Shown here piece by piece: positions 20,401 to 28,360 of a stretch of 64,000 bases of DNA. The notes below the pieces were generated by a model that was given only the letters and a program-made list of their open reading frames with translations, searched no databases and was not told where the DNA came from. Origin of the DNA: Pelagibacterales bacterium SAG-MED05 (GTDB lineage Bacteria; Pseudomonadota; Alphaproteobacteria; Pelagibacterales; Pelagibacteraceae); assembly GCA_014654415.1 (NCBI GenBank), contig JACWDC010000004.1, positions 37,375 to 101,374 of the forward strand. The letters run 5' to 3'. The stretch's first letter is position 1, and the number at the start of each line of letters is the position of its first letter. Position numbers and translations under genes: made by a program.

Positions 20401-20874
20401 ATGAATAATTATATGTTCGGAGACAAGAAAAATAAAATCAAAGATACTGAAAGATCGCTTATAAGTGAAACAGTAAGCATTGAAGGAACAATTAATAGTT
20501 CTGGAGCAATTGATGTTGCGGGTTTAGTTAAAGGACCGGTAATCTCAAAAGAAATTGTTATTAGAGAAACAGGCTCAATTACAGGGTCAATCGAAGGAGA
20601 TTCAGTTGAGATCCACGGTCATATGGATGGCAAAATATCAGCTGACGATGTAATGGTTGGCAGCACGGGCACTGTTAAAGGTGATATAGAATTTGGAAAT
20701 AATTTAAGAACGGAAAATGGCGCTGATATAGATGGATACATTAAAAAAACTCATGGATCAAAATCTAAACTTAAGCCTGATTTCTTATTCAGCAAATCAA
20801 AAGAAGAAAAAAAAGCTAAGGAAAATGGAAGTCCTGAGACAGTTTTAAACAAAGATTCAGAATTTTTAGCCTAA
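20401..20874 (+). CDS. Bactofilin family polymer-forming cytoskeletal protein
   Basis: A 157-residue bactofilin. Bactofilins form stable nucleotide-free filaments that position envelope enzymes. The central right-handed beta-helix covers about residues 25-115, with regular short turns rich in Gly (IEGTINSSGAIDVAGLVKGPV, GHMDGKISADDVMVG, TGTVKGDIEFG). It is flanked by a charged N-terminus and a Lys-rich disordered C-terminal tail. Placement directly after the elongasome genes fits a role in wall patterning or the curved SAR11 cell shape; this is inference. Confidence 0.9.
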   Translation: MNNYMFGDKKNKIKDTERSLISETVSIEGTINSSGAIDVAGLVKGPVISKEIVIRETGSITGSIEGDSVEIHGHMDGKISADDVMVGSTGTVKGDIEFGNNLRTENGADIDGYIKKTHGSKSKLKPDFLFSKSKEEKKAKENGSPETVLNKDSEFLA

Positions 20875-20919
20875 TCTACCGCACTATAAAATCCTCAAAG
20901 TTTGCATTATAATTTTTCT

Positions 20920-22179
20920 ATGGAAAAATATACGTGTAAATCTGTAGGTGTTATAGGAGCTGGAATTCAGGGTGTTTGTGTAGGTCTTCAATTAATTAAA
21001 AAAGGAATCCCAGTTACTATTTTTGATAGACAAGATCCTTTGTCTACAGAATTCAAACCTGCTTCTTATGGGAACGCAGGACACTTTTCTCCTTATGCAG
21101 TTTTACAGTTTAATCGTACCGATGTTTTGTATGATGTTCCTAAAATGCTTCTTAGTTCATATGGGCCTCTGGCTTTAAAGTGGAATTATGTTCCAAGGTT
21201 GATTCCCTGGATAGTAAATTATTTAAAAAACTTTAATAAAAAATCAATGTTGCATACAGCAAAGTATATGCATCAAATTTTAAGTCTATCAAATGATGCA
21301 TATGAAGAAATATTTAAGGAGATAGATACTACAAATTTAATTGACAAAAAAGGTATCATTTATGTTTGGACGAATAAAAATTTAAAAAGTAGAAAGCTAG
21401 AAATTAAAGTAAGAAATGATCTAGGTATAGAACAAAAACTTTTAACTAAAAAAGAAATTTTAGATTTAGAACCTAATTTAAATCCAGCATTTGATGCAGG
21501 CGTGATTTATGAAAAAGCTATGCATGCTAGAGATCCTCATGGGATTTTAAAAGCTATATTTAAACTTTTTTTAAGTAAAGGAGGAAAATTTATTCAAGAA
21601 AATATTACCAACCTTAAACAAGTCAATGATAACCAAACAAATATTAAATCAGATAAAAAAGAATATATTTTTGAAAAAACTGTAATTGCTTCAGGAGCTT
21701 TTTCAAAAAATTTAACTGATCAGTTAGAAGAAAATATCCCTCTAGATACTGAGCGAGGGTATCATGTTCATTTTAAAGATATGAATCATTTAATTTCTAG
21801 ACCAGTAATCTTCCTAGATAGAGGCTTTGGAATGACACCAATGAATCAAGGATTAAGAGTTGTCGGCACAGTAGAGCTAGGTGGCCTCAAAAATCCTCCT
21901 TCCAAAAAAAGAATTGATTATCTTTTAAGATGTGCAAAAGAACTTTTACCTCAACTTCAAACACATGAGGATGAGTGGTTAGGTTTTAGGCCAACTTTGC
22001 CAGATTTTTTACCCATCCTTGGCCCCTCATTGAAAAATAAAAATATTATCTACGCATTTGGCCATCATCATTTAGGCTGGACTCTAGGTGCTATAACAGG
22101 CAAAATTATTTCTGGAATAGTTGCGGAGGAGAAAACAAATTTGGATTTATCTCCCTACAGCTCTAAAAGATTTAATTAG
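20920..22179 (+). CDS. FAD-dependent D-amino acid dehydrogenase-like oxidoreductase (DadA family)
   Basis: A DAO-superfamily flavoenzyme. The FAD dinucleotide motif GVIGAGIQGVCVGLQLIKKG follows the start, then PASYGNAGHFSPYA, a DadA-like segment, and near the C-terminus WLGFRPTLPDFLPILGPS and FGHHHLGWTLGAITGKII, which close the FAD site. The ORF track begins at TTG 20902, but ATG 20920 (MEKYTCKS) better fits the Rossmann start. Substrate cannot be read from sequence: D-amino acids or D-hydroxyproline-like compounds are possible. It lies ahead of a DMT permease and a 2-hydroxyacid dehydrogenase in one transcription unit. Confidence 0.85.
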   Translation: MEKYTCKSVGVIGAGIQGVCVGLQLIKKGIPVTIFDRQDPLSTEFKPASYGNAGHFSPYAVLQFNRTDVLYDVPKMLLSSYGPLALKWNYVPRLIPWIVNYLKNFNKKSMLHTAKYMHQILSLSNDAYEEIFKEIDTTNLIDKKGIIYVWTNKNLKSRKLEIKVRNDLGIEQKLLTKKEILDLEPNLNPAFDAGVIYEKAMHARDPHGILKAIFKLFLSKGGKFIQENITNLKQVNDNQTNIKSDKKEYIFEKTVIASGAFSKNLTDQLEENIPLDTERGYHVHFKDMNHLISRPVIFLDRGFGMTPMNQGLRVVGTVELGGLKNPPSKKRIDYLLRCAKELLPQLQTHEDEWLGFRPTLPDFLPILGPSLKNKNIIYAFGHHHLGWTLGAITGKIISGIVAEEKTNLDLSPYSSKRFN

Positions 22180-22186
22180 GAGTTTT

Positions 22187-23080
22187 TTGTCAAAAAATTA
22201 TTTAGCTTATTTATTTCTAGTGCTAGCGGCATTATTTTGGTCAGGCAATTTTATTGTCGGAAAGTTTGCTACGTTATTTGAAATTCCACCTTTAACCTTA
22301 AATGTTTTAAGATGGATTTCGGTGTGGATTATATTAATTCCTTTCACTTATAAAGAAATTTATAACAACTTACCTTATATAAAAAAGAATTGGATCGTTA
22401 TCAGCTTCATGGGAGTAATTACAATAAGCACATTCAACTCTGTCGTTTATTATGCACTTAACTATACACAAGTAATAAATGCAGTTTTAATGCTCGCAGC
22501 TATTCCTGCAGCAACAATTGTTCTTTCATCTTTAATGAAAATTGAAAAAACAAATATTTTTCAAATATTGGGATTGCTGTTATCAATTATAGGAATTGGA
22601 TCAATAATTTCTAACGGTGATATTCAAAAAATTATTTCTTTAAGTTTTAATAAAGGCGATTTGTGGATGCTAGTTTGTGTAATTACTTGGTCTCTTTATA
22701 CAACTTTACTTAAAAAACATAAATTTAAGTTTTCACAATTTACTTTAATACAGCTAATGGTTACTGCTGGACTACTTTTTTTAATACCACAATTTTTTTA
22801 TGAAAAATCTATTGGTTTAGAATTAAATTACAATAAAGCATTTTTTTTAATTCTTTTTTATGTAGTTATGTTTCCTGCGTTAGCCGCTTATTACTGCTGG
22901 CAAAAAGGTGTTCAGATAATTGGCCCAAATAGATCTACCATGTTTGTTCAATTGATGCCTTTATTCAGTGCTATAATGGCAATAATTATCTTTAATGAAA
23001 AATTTGAGTCATACCATTTTTTTGGAGCAACTTTTATATTAACTGGCATTTATTTATCTAATAGGAAAATACGTGCTTAA
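22187..23080 (+). CDS. EamA/DMT-family permease
   Basis: A ten-helix drug/metabolite transporter of 297 residues made of two EamA repeats, the first starting AYLFLVLAALFWSGNFIVGK and the second around GDLWMLVCVITWSLYTTLLK. I choose TTG at 22187 because AGGAG lies five bases upstream at 22178-22182; the ORF track start at 22121 would add an unsupported extension into the previous gene. DMT members often export amino acids or metabolites. The gene ends 8 bases inside the next one. Confidence 0.85.
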   Translation: MSKNYLAYLFLVLAALFWSGNFIVGKFATLFEIPPLTLNVLRWISVWIILIPFTYKEIYNNLPYIKKNWIVISFMGVITISTFNSVVYYALNYTQVINAVLMLAAIPAATIVLSSLMKIEKTNIFQILGLLLSIIGIGSIISNGDIQKIISLSFNKGDLWMLVCVITWSLYTTLLKKHKFKFSQFTLIQLMVTAGLLFLIPQFFYEKSIGLELNYNKAFFLILFYVVMFPALAAYYCWQKGVQIIGPNRSTMFVQLMPLFSAIMAIIIFNEKFESYHFFGATFILTGIYLSNRKIRA

Positions 23081-24023
23081 AGTTGGAGTTTTAGATGATT
23101 ATCAAGATGTATTTAATCAAATTATTGATATTGAAAAATTTAAAGAAAAATATGAATTTAAAATTTTCAATGAACCTTTTTCAACTGAAAATGAAGCAGT
23201 AGTAGCTTTAGAAGAGTTTGAAGCTCTTTTTATAATGCGAGAAAGAACTCCAATTACAAAATCTTTAATAACCTCTCTTCCAAAGTTAAAATATATTATG
23301 ACATCTGGCATGCGAAATAATGCTATTGACCTAGAAACTGCCAAAAAAAATAAGATTATAGTCTGCGGAACAGAAATTAATCCTAATCCAGCTGCAGAAA
23401 TTACATGGGCTTTAATATTAGGTTTATTAAGAAATATAAAACAAGAAGTTGATAATATGTTTCAAGGTTATTGGCAAACAACAATGGGCTTAGAATTAAA
23501 GGGTAAACTATTAGGCATTATTGGACTTGGGAAGATAGGAACCCAAGTTGCAAAAGTTGCAAAAGCTTTTGGAATGGAAGTTTGTGCTTGGAGTGAAAAT
23601 TTAGATTTAACACACGCAAATAAAATAGGGGTTCTTCCAATGACTAAAGAAGATTTATTAAAAAATTCTGATATTGTTTCACTTCATGTTGTGTTTGGAG
23701 ATAGATATAAAAATTTAATTACAAAAAAAGAGTTAGAGATGATGAAAAAATCATCTTTTTTAATCAATACCTCTAGAGGCTCAATCGTTAATGAAGGAGA
23801 TTTAATTCAGGCATTAAAAGACGAAACAATTACCGGGGCTGGTTTAGATGTTTATGATAAGGAACCATTGCCTCAAGATCACAAATTAAGATTTCTACCT
23901 AATGCTTTGTTATTACCTCATATAGGGTATGTTACAGCAGAGAACTATTCAAAATTTTATTCGCAAATGATCGAAAACCTTGAGGGATGCTTAGAAAATA
24001 AGCCCTTAAGATTAATCTCATAA
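23073..24023 (+). CDS. D-isomer-specific 2-hydroxyacid dehydrogenase
   Basis: A 316-residue NAD-dependent dehydrogenase of the phosphoglycerate/glyoxylate reductase superfamily. The NAD motif is GLGKIGTQVAK near residue 152. The catalytic Arg lies in NTSRGSIVNEGDLIQAL, Glu in DVYDKEPLP and the His in LPHIGYVTAE, so the triad is intact. The length lacks the ACT domain of SerA, so serine synthesis is unlikely. It starts with GTG at 23073 behind TAGGAAAAT and overlaps the permease gene. Together with the DadA-like enzyme it may interconvert a 2-oxo acid and a D-hydroxy acid (inference). Confidence 0.87.
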   Translation: MLKVGVLDDYQDVFNQIIDIEKFKEKYEFKIFNEPFSTENEAVVALEEFEALFIMRERTPITKSLITSLPKLKYIMTSGMRNNAIDLETAKKNKIIVCGTEINPNPAAEITWALILGLLRNIKQEVDNMFQGYWQTTMGLELKGKLLGIIGLGKIGTQVAKVAKAFGMEVCAWSENLDLTHANKIGVLPMTKEDLLKNSDIVSLHVVFGDRYKNLITKKELEMMKKSSFLINTSRGSIVNEGDLIQALKDETITGAGLDVYDKEPLPQDHKLRFLPNALLLPHIGYVTAENYSKFYSQMIENLEGCLENKPLRLIS

Positions 24024-24129
24024 TCTCTATCATTTAGCACCTTCAATTCTAGGTTGTATTTGATAAACTCATTTTGAGGCTCTGATTCGTTTTAAAAAAA
24101 ACAAATCTATGCTTAATGATTGTAGGAGT

Positions 24130-24471
24130 ATGAAAAAAGTATCTGGTCTTTTGACCGCATTATTATTATTTAGTGGTTGCGCCGAGACTATGGCGTTGCT
24201 TGGACCCGCCTCTACATCTTTAGGAGGAGGAAACGTACTTCGATCCACTATTTCATCAACTGTATCTTATGGGGTAAAAAAACAAACTGGCATGTCCCCG
24301 ACACAACATGCGTTGTCTTATGCTGGAAAAGTAAATCCTAAGAAGAAAAAAGAATCATGCGTATCATTTCTTGAAAAAACCAACTCAGAAATATGTGCAA
24401 TTTTGAAAAGACGACTTATTTTAACAAAATCTAAAATAAAATTCTTAGACTCTGATATCAAACCTGAATAA
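24130..24471 (+). CDS. Small lipoprotein, copy 1 of a tandem paralogous pair
   Basis: I start this at ATG 24130, not the ORF-track start 24109, because MKKVSGLLTALLLFSGC is a clean lipoprotein signal peptide ending in a lipobox (LFSGC). TAGGAG lies just upstream. The mature 97-residue protein has CAETMALLGP, a Gly/Ser linker, then VSYGVKKQTGMSPTQHAL and two further Cys in ESCVSF and SEICAIL, shared with the next gene. I do not recognise the family. The conserved Cys pair could form a disulfide in the periplasm. Confidence 0.75.
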   Translation: MKKVSGLLTALLLFSGCAETMALLGPASTSLGGGNVLRSTISSTVSYGVKKQTGMSPTQHALSYAGKVNPKKKKESCVSFLEKTNSEICAILKRRLILTKSKIKFLDSDIKPE

Positions 24472-24588
24472 GAAAACTTAAATTTCATCTACCATAAGTT
24501 GTGTTAATAAAAATTTAAATAATCAAAATTAGCTTTTTTTTACAAAAGAAGCAGATATATAAAATCAATTAACACATACCAGTAAATT

Positions 24589-25032
24589 ATGAAGAAAGTA
24601 TTTTTTTTATTATCAAGTCTATTTTTGTTAAATGGATGTGCCGAAACAGTAGCATTATTGGGCCCAGTTGGGGGAGCATCTAATGGAAAAATGCTTCAGT
24701 CTTCTTTAAATTCAGTAATAAGTTATGGAGTTAAAAAACAAACAGGAAAATCTCCTTTAGAACACGCTCTTGCATATGCAGAAGAAAAAAATCCTGAGAA
24801 AAAGCAAGAGACTTGTATTTCTTTTATCAAAAAAACAAGATCTGAATTTTGTACGATTTTAAATAAACAAATATCATTAACAAATATTGCAGTAAAAGAG
24901 AAAACATTAGCTATTGTGAAAAAATATCCTAAAAATATTAAAACTAAAAATATAACTGTTTTGAAAAAAATTGTTAAATCTTCAAAAATAGAAGAACTAG
25001 CTAAAAATTCAGATATTTTTAAAAGAAGGTAA
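24589..25032 (+). CDS. Small lipoprotein, copy 2 of a tandem paralogous pair
   Basis: This 147-residue paralogue of the preceding gene has the signal peptide MKKVFFLLSSLFLLNGC with a lipobox, then CAETVALLGPVGG, VISYGVKKQTGKSPLEHAL, ETCISF and SEFCTIL. Relative to copy 1 it has a Lys-rich C-terminal extension of about 35 residues (VKKYPKNIKTKNITVLKK), which could contact peptidoglycan, membrane or nucleic acid. Its 117-base upstream gap suggests its own promoter. Function unknown; the pair probably arose by local duplication. Confidence 0.75.
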   Translation: MKKVFFLLSSLFLLNGCAETVALLGPVGGASNGKMLQSSLNSVISYGVKKQTGKSPLEHALAYAEEKNPEKKQETCISFIKKTRSEFCTILNKQISLTNIAVKEKTLAIVKKYPKNIKTKNITVLKKIVKSSKIEELAKNSDIFKRR

Positions 25033-25038
25033 CTTTAA

Positions 25039-25060
25039 GCCCTACCTTTTGTGATGGGGC
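25039..25060. other. Imperfect hairpin next to the metY 3'-end copy
   Basis: GCCCTA (25039-25044) and TGGGGC (25055-25060) form an imperfect stem with one G-T pair. It lies in the same relation to the metY 3'-end fragment (about 8 bases past its stop) as the perfect hairpin 25472-25492 does to metY itself. This suggests it is part of the duplicated unit. It may also end transcription between the convergent lipoprotein and rhodanese genes. Confidence 0.4.
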
Positions 25061-25067
25061 AAAAAAT

Positions 25068-25103
25068 TTAAGCTGCTAAAGCTTGTTTAATGTCTGCAAT
25101 AAT
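25068..25103 (-). pseudogene. Duplicated 3' end of metY (last 11 codons plus stop)
   Basis: Read on the minus strand this stretch encodes IIADIKQALAA and a stop, identical in protein to the C-terminus of metY, which ends at 25499. At DNA level the two copies differ at only a few, mostly synonymous positions. No further metY sequence precedes it: the rhodanese stop codon begins at the fragment boundary (25103-25105). The rhodanese gene is therefore bracketed by two direct copies of the metY 3' end, which points to a duplication or insertion event at that point. Confidence 0.8.
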
Positions 25104-25462
25104 TAAGTAGTAGGAAGTCCTGAATTTTCCCAACCAGTAAAACCATCTGAAACATTTACACAATTGTAACCTTCTTCATTTAATAACTCGGCTGCGCTTT
25201 GTGATCTAATACCTATTCCACACATAGTTAAAACTTCATATTCTTGATTGATATTTAAGTCTTTAAATTCCTTAAAAAAATTTTCATTAACAATTCCTCC
25301 TCCAAATTCTAAGGATAGAAAATGAGCTTTTAATCCAATTTTTTCACCATCAGGTTTACCTACTTGATCCCATTCTTCTTTGGTTCTCACGTCAAGCAAA
25401 ATACTTTTTGGATTATTTTTTATATAATCTTTTATTTCATGGCTTGGTATCTGTTTAATCAT
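25103..25462 (-). CDS. Single-domain rhodanese-like sulfurtransferase
   Basis: A 119-residue rhodanese domain. It begins IPSHEIKDYIKNNPKSILLDVRTKEEW, the CH2A motif region, and has the active-site loop CGIGIRS (Cys about residue 92, pattern CxxGxR), followed by NVSDGFTGWENSGLP, the usual end of the domain. It likely carries sulfane sulfur in the cytosol. It is downstream of metY on the same strand, with a hairpin between, and lies between two copies of the metY 3' end. The sulfur-themed pairing with metY suggests function in sulfur handling, but the substrate is unknown. Confidence 0.9.
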   Translation of the reverse strand: MIKQIPSHEIKDYIKNNPKSILLDVRTKEEWDQVGKPDGEKIGLKAHFLSLEFGGGIVNENFFKEFKDLNINQEYEVLTMCGIGIRSQSAAELLNEEGYNCVNVSDGFTGWENSGLPTT

Positions 25463-25471
25463 ATTTATTTT

Positions 25472-25492
25472 AACCCCACCTCAAGTGGGGTT
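25472..25492 (-). terminator. Hairpin between metY and the rhodanese gene
   Basis: AACCCCAC (25472-25479) and GTGGGGTT (25485-25492) form a perfect 8-bp stem with a 5-base loop, 7 bases after the metY stop codon. On the minus strand the stem is followed by AAAATAAAT and not a U run, so it may be a weak terminator or an mRNA-stabilising structure that lowers rhodanese expression. Confidence 0.55.
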
Positions 25493-25498
25493 AAATAT

Positions 25499-26791
25499 TT
25501 AAGCTGCTAAAGCCTGTTTAATATCAGCAATGATATCGTCTGGATGTTCAATGCCTATTGAAAGCCTAACATAACCCGGTGTTACACCAGCTGCCAACAA
25601 CTCTTCATCACTTAATTGACTATGTGTCGTTGTTGCTGGATGAATCGCTAAACTTCTAGCATCTCCAATGTTAGCAACATGATAAAGCATCTTTAAATTG
25701 TCAATGAATTTAGAACCAGCTTCTCTAGTACCAACATCCATTCCAACTAATGAACCGTATCCACCCTTCATGTATTTCTTAGCTCTTTCTTTAATCTCAC
25801 CTTGGTGATTAGTAGGGTAGATTATATTTTTAACTTTCTTTTGTGTTTCTAAGAAAGAGACTACTTTTTCTGCATTGCTGCAGTGTTGTTTCATTCTAAG
25901 AGCAACAGTTTCCAAACCTTGAATAATTTGAAAAGCATTGAATGGACTTAATGGAGCACCTAAGTCTCTAAGTAAAACCACTCTTGCTCTAATTGCAAAA
26001 GGAATGTTAGCTCCTGTTAATTGAGGAACTGCATCCGCCCAAATAGCACCACCATAACTTTGATCTGGCTCATTCATTAATGGTTGTCTTTTTCTGTCTT
26101 TTGTCCAGTCAAAGTTACCACCATCTACAATGATCCCACCTATGGAAGTTCCATGACCTCCGATATATTTTGTCAAAGAATGCATTACTACTGCAGCACC
26201 ATGAGCCAAAGGTTTACATATTACAGGTGAAGCAGTGTTATCTATAAATAAAGGTATTCCTTTTTTTCTACCAATATCTGCAACTTCTTTAATTGGAAAA
26301 ACACGAAGATAAGGATTTGGACAAGATTCACCATAGTAAGCTCTAGTTTTATCATCAGTTAATTTTTCAAAGTTTTTTGGATCTGCAGGGTCTGCAAACC
26401 TAACTTCAACACCTTGTAATCTTAATTGATTTTTAAATAGATTTACCGTACCTCCGTAAAGATCTGTAGAAGCAACAATGTTGTCACCAGCTTTAGCTAC
26501 GTTTAGAATACAATAAGCTGATGCCGCTTGACCAGAACCAACTGCCACCGCAGCTAAGCCGCCTTCTAATGCAGCAACTCTTTTCTCAAGAACATCACAT
26601 GTTGGATTCATAATTCTTGTATAAATGTTACCAAATTCTTTCAAACCAAATAAATTTGCCGCTGTTTCAGCATTTTTAAATTGATAAGAAGAGGTTTGAT
26701 AAATTGGAACAGCTACCGCTGTTGTTGCTGGGTCGCTTCTATACTCACCACCATGCAAACCAATAGTTTCTGGATGTTTAAAATTAGCCAT
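25499..26791 (-). CDS. metY: O-acetylhomoserine aminocarboxypropyltransferase (sulfhydrylase)
   Basis: MetY is a PLP enzyme that makes homocysteine (or methionine from methanethiol) from O-acetylhomoserine and a reduced sulfur donor. The 430-residue Cys/Met-metabolism PLP fold shows GSGQAASAYCILNVAKAGDN near residue 83, FIDNTASPVICKPLAHGA and the PLP-lysine segment VMHSLTKYIGGHG (Lys about 208). The long insert typical of MetY rather than CGS/MetB is present (PYLRVFPIKEVADIG). The start ATG at 26791 has a strong GGAGG eight bases upstream. Expression is under a SAM-II aptamer, a terminator and a SAM-V aptamer. Confidence 0.96.
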   Translation of the reverse strand: MANFKHPETIGLHGGEYRSDPATTAVAVPIYQTSSYQFKNAETAANLFGLKEFGNIYTRIMNPTCDVLEKRVAALEGGLAAVAVGSGQAASAYCILNVAKAGDNIVASTDLYGGTVNLFKNQLRLQGVEVRFADPADPKNFEKLTDDKTRAYYGESCPNPYLRVFPIKEVADIGRKKGIPLFIDNTASPVICKPLAHGAAVVMHSLTKYIGGHGTSIGGIIVDGGNFDWTKDRKRQPLMNEPDQSYGGAIWADAVPQLTGANIPFAIRARVVLLRDLGAPLSPFNAFQIIQGLETVALRMKQHCSNAEKVVSFLETQKKVKNIIYPTNHQGEIKERAKKYMKGGYGSLVGMDVGTREAGSKFIDNLKMLYHVANIGDARSLAIHPATTTHSQLSDEELLAAGVTPGYVRLSIGIEHPDDIIADIKQALAA

Positions 26792-26799
26792 TTTTTTTC

Positions 26800-26870
26800 C
26801 TCCTTTTTAGTACTTCGACGATATGTCGGGCGTACAATATAGTTCAAATACCCGGTTTTGATTTGAGAAT
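26800..26870 (-). promoter_or_regulatory. SAM-V type riboswitch in the metY 5' UTR
   Basis: On the minus strand TCAAAT pairs with ATTTGA around a loop containing CCGGGT. CGGG of that loop can pair with CCCG in GTACGCCCGACA further down, giving the H-type pseudoknot expected of SAM-V. The element runs into AGTACTAAAAAGGAGG, placing the metY Shine-Dalgarno sequence directly at its 3' edge. This architecture and the GUACGCCCGACA segment match, from memory, the SAM-V class described from SAR11. SAM binding is expected to block translation initiation. Confidence 0.75.
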
Positions 26871-26875
26871 GTTTC

Positions 26876-26904
26876 AAAAAAAAACCACCGGCTAAAGCGG
26901 TGGT
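26876..26904 (-). terminator. Riboswitch-controlled intrinsic terminator of metY
   Basis: On the minus strand ACCACCG and CGGTGGT form a perfect 7-bp stem with loop CTTTAGC (26884-26904), followed by a U run of at least eight. The internal sequence CGCTTTAGC is the exact complement of GCTAAAGCG at the 3' end of the SAM-II element, which provides an antiterminator when that strand is not held by SAM. Confidence 0.85.
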
Positions 26905-26914
26905 CATTAGACTT

Positions 26915-26970
26915 AGTCGCTTTAGCTGGACTTTTTGAGCGCTCAGCAATTTGAATTAAATCAGCGCTAA
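26915..26970 (-). promoter_or_regulatory. SAM-II riboswitch in the metY 5' UTR
   Basis: The minus strand reads AGCGCTGATTTAA, then ATTGCTGAGCGCT, then AGCTAAAGCG. This closely follows the SAM-II core: a GCGC stem, the GAUUUAA loop strand, UUGC before the 3' stem half, and a downstream AGCUAAA that enters the pseudoknot. The AGCTAAAGCG segment also complements the terminator loop that follows, so SAM binding should favour termination and low SAM should favour read-through into metY. Confidence 0.85.
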
Positions 26971-26974
26971 AAAC

Positions 26975-27003
26975 ACTTAACTACCTTTCTTATTTGCTGT
27001 CAA
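26975..27003 (-). promoter_or_regulatory. Candidate metY promoter
   Basis: On the minus strand a perfect TTGACA (26998-27003) is followed after 17 bases by TTAAGT (26975-26980). The predicted transcription start is close to 26968, the first base of the SAM-II aptamer, which is what a riboswitch-led transcript would need. The -10 box is weak. Confidence 0.45.
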
Positions 27004-27107
27004 GTTGTATATAAATACTCCAATTTCAAGCTTTATAGCCTTACATACTGATACCTTTTTGCCTTGGAATCCTTTTGTTATTCTCGACTTTTTTGCTAGT
27101 TTGAGCT

Positions 27108-28358
27108 GTGAAAAAAAAATATTCAATTTTTACTCTTATAAAAAACTCTTTTTCCAATAATGAAAATTGGAAGAAGATGTGGAAAAGTCCGAGGCCTAAG
27201 AAAACCTACGATGTAATTGTAGTAGGTGGTGGAGGGCATGGATTAGGTACTGCTTATTATTTAGCAAAGGAACATGGAATAAAAAATATTGCAGTCATAG
27301 AAAAAGGCTGGTTAGGAGGTGGAAATACTGGGCGGAATACTACAATTATAAGATCCAATTATCTCTGGAATGAAAGCGCTAATCTTTATGATCATTCAAT
27401 AAAGTTATGGGAAAATCTATCTCAAGAATTAAATTATAACATGATGTTTAGCCAAAGAGGTGTGATGAATTTAGCTCACAACGAGCATGACATTAAAGAG
27501 ATGAAAAGAAGAGTAAGTGCTAACAGACTTAACGGACTGGACACTCAGTGGTTAGAAACAAAAGAAATCAAAAAATTAGTTCCTATAATGAATACAGATA
27601 ATTTAAGGTACCCGGTTTTAGGTGCTGCTTTTCAACCAAGAGGTGGAGTGGCAAGGCACGATGCTATTGCCTGGGGTTTTGCGATGAGAGCAGACGAAAT
27701 GGGAGTTGATATTATTCAAAACTGTGAAGCTCAAAGTATTAAAACAAGGAGTGGTAAAGTCGAAGGAGTTAAAACTTCTAAAGGTTTTATAAGAGCAAAA
27801 AAAGTAGCAGTTGTAGCCTCAGGTCATACTAGTGTATTAGCAAAAACAGCTGGTGTAAGGTTGCCATTACAAAGCAGACCTTTGCAAGCTTTAGTTTCTG
27901 AACCTATTAAACCTATTATCAATACAGTTGTAATGTCTAACGCTGTGCACGCTTATGTAAGCCAATCAGACAAAGGTGAACTAGTTATTGGCGCTGGAAC
28001 GGATGGATACAATTCATTTACGCAAAGAGGAGGGTATGATGTTATCGAAGAAACAGTACGTGCCATTGTTGAGCTTTACCCAATATTTGGAAAGATGAAA
28101 ATGTTACGTCAATGGGGAGGGATAGTAGATATTTGTCCTGACGCTAGTCCAATAATAAGCAAATGTGAAATTAAAGGATTATATTTTAATTGTGGTTGGG
28201 GGACAGGTGGGTTTAAAGCTACACCAGGTAGTGCAAATGTTTTTGCACACACAGTTGCTAATGATGAGCCGCATAAAATAAATGCTCCTTTTAATTTAGA
28301 AAGATTTTCTGATGGTAGACTTATAGACGAACACGGAGCAGCTGCAGTAGCACATTAG
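27108..28358 (+). CDS. soxB: Sarcosine oxidase, beta subunit
   Basis: The catalytic subunit of heterotetrameric sarcosine oxidase, which demethylates sarcosine to glycine with tetrahydrofolate as one-carbon acceptor. The FAD motif is [20 protein letters not shown] (37-56), followed by [14 protein letters not shown]. His184 in [12 protein letters not shown] matches the covalent FMN attachment His of this subunit family. [17 protein letters not shown] closes the flavin site. At 416 residues it is the normal length. It starts with GTG at 27108; no strong ribosome-binding site is seen. It is first in the soxBDAG operon. Confidence 0.95.
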   Translation: MKKKYSIFTLIKNSFSNNENWKKMWKSPRPKKTYDVIVVGGGGHGLGTAYYLAKEHGIKNIAVIEKGWLGGGNTGRNTTIIRSNYLWNESANLYDHSIKLWENLSQELNYNMMFSQRGVMNLAHNEHDIKEMKRRVSANRLNGLDTQWLETKEIKKLVPIMNTDNLRYPVLGAAFQPRGGVARHDAIAWGFAMRADEMGVDIIQNCEAQSIKTRSGKVEGVKTSKGFIRAKKVAVVASGHTSVLAKTAGVRLPLQSRPLQALVSEPIKPIINTVVMSNAVHAYVSQSDKGELVIGAGTDGYNSFTQRGGYDVIEETVRAIVELYPIFGKMKMLRQWGGIVDICPDASPIISKCEIKGLYFNCGWGTGGFKATPGSANVFAHTVANDEPHKINAPFNLERFSDGRLIDEHGAAAVAH

Positions 28359-28360
28359 AT

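Noticed and set aside
20902-20919. TTG start of the DadA-like gene in the ORF track
   Set aside because: ATG at 20920 directly precedes the FAD-binding fold and is the more likely start.
22121-22186. Upstream TTG start of the DMT permease
   Set aside because: The extension is basic, lies in the previous coding region, and TTG 22187 has AGGAG at the right distance.
25039-25533. Mobile element or integron carrying the rhodanese gene
   Set aside because: There is no integrase, transposase or terminal inverted repeat; only the duplicated metY 3' end is seen, which is reported as such.
26713-26949. 78-residue minus-strand ORF over the metY leader
   Set aside because: It is in another frame, overlaps the metY start and runs through the terminator and riboswitch structure.
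27004-27107. Possible glycine riboswitch or other structured leader before soxB
   Set aside because: I could not find the paired stems or conserved loops of a glycine aptamer, and no terminator is present.
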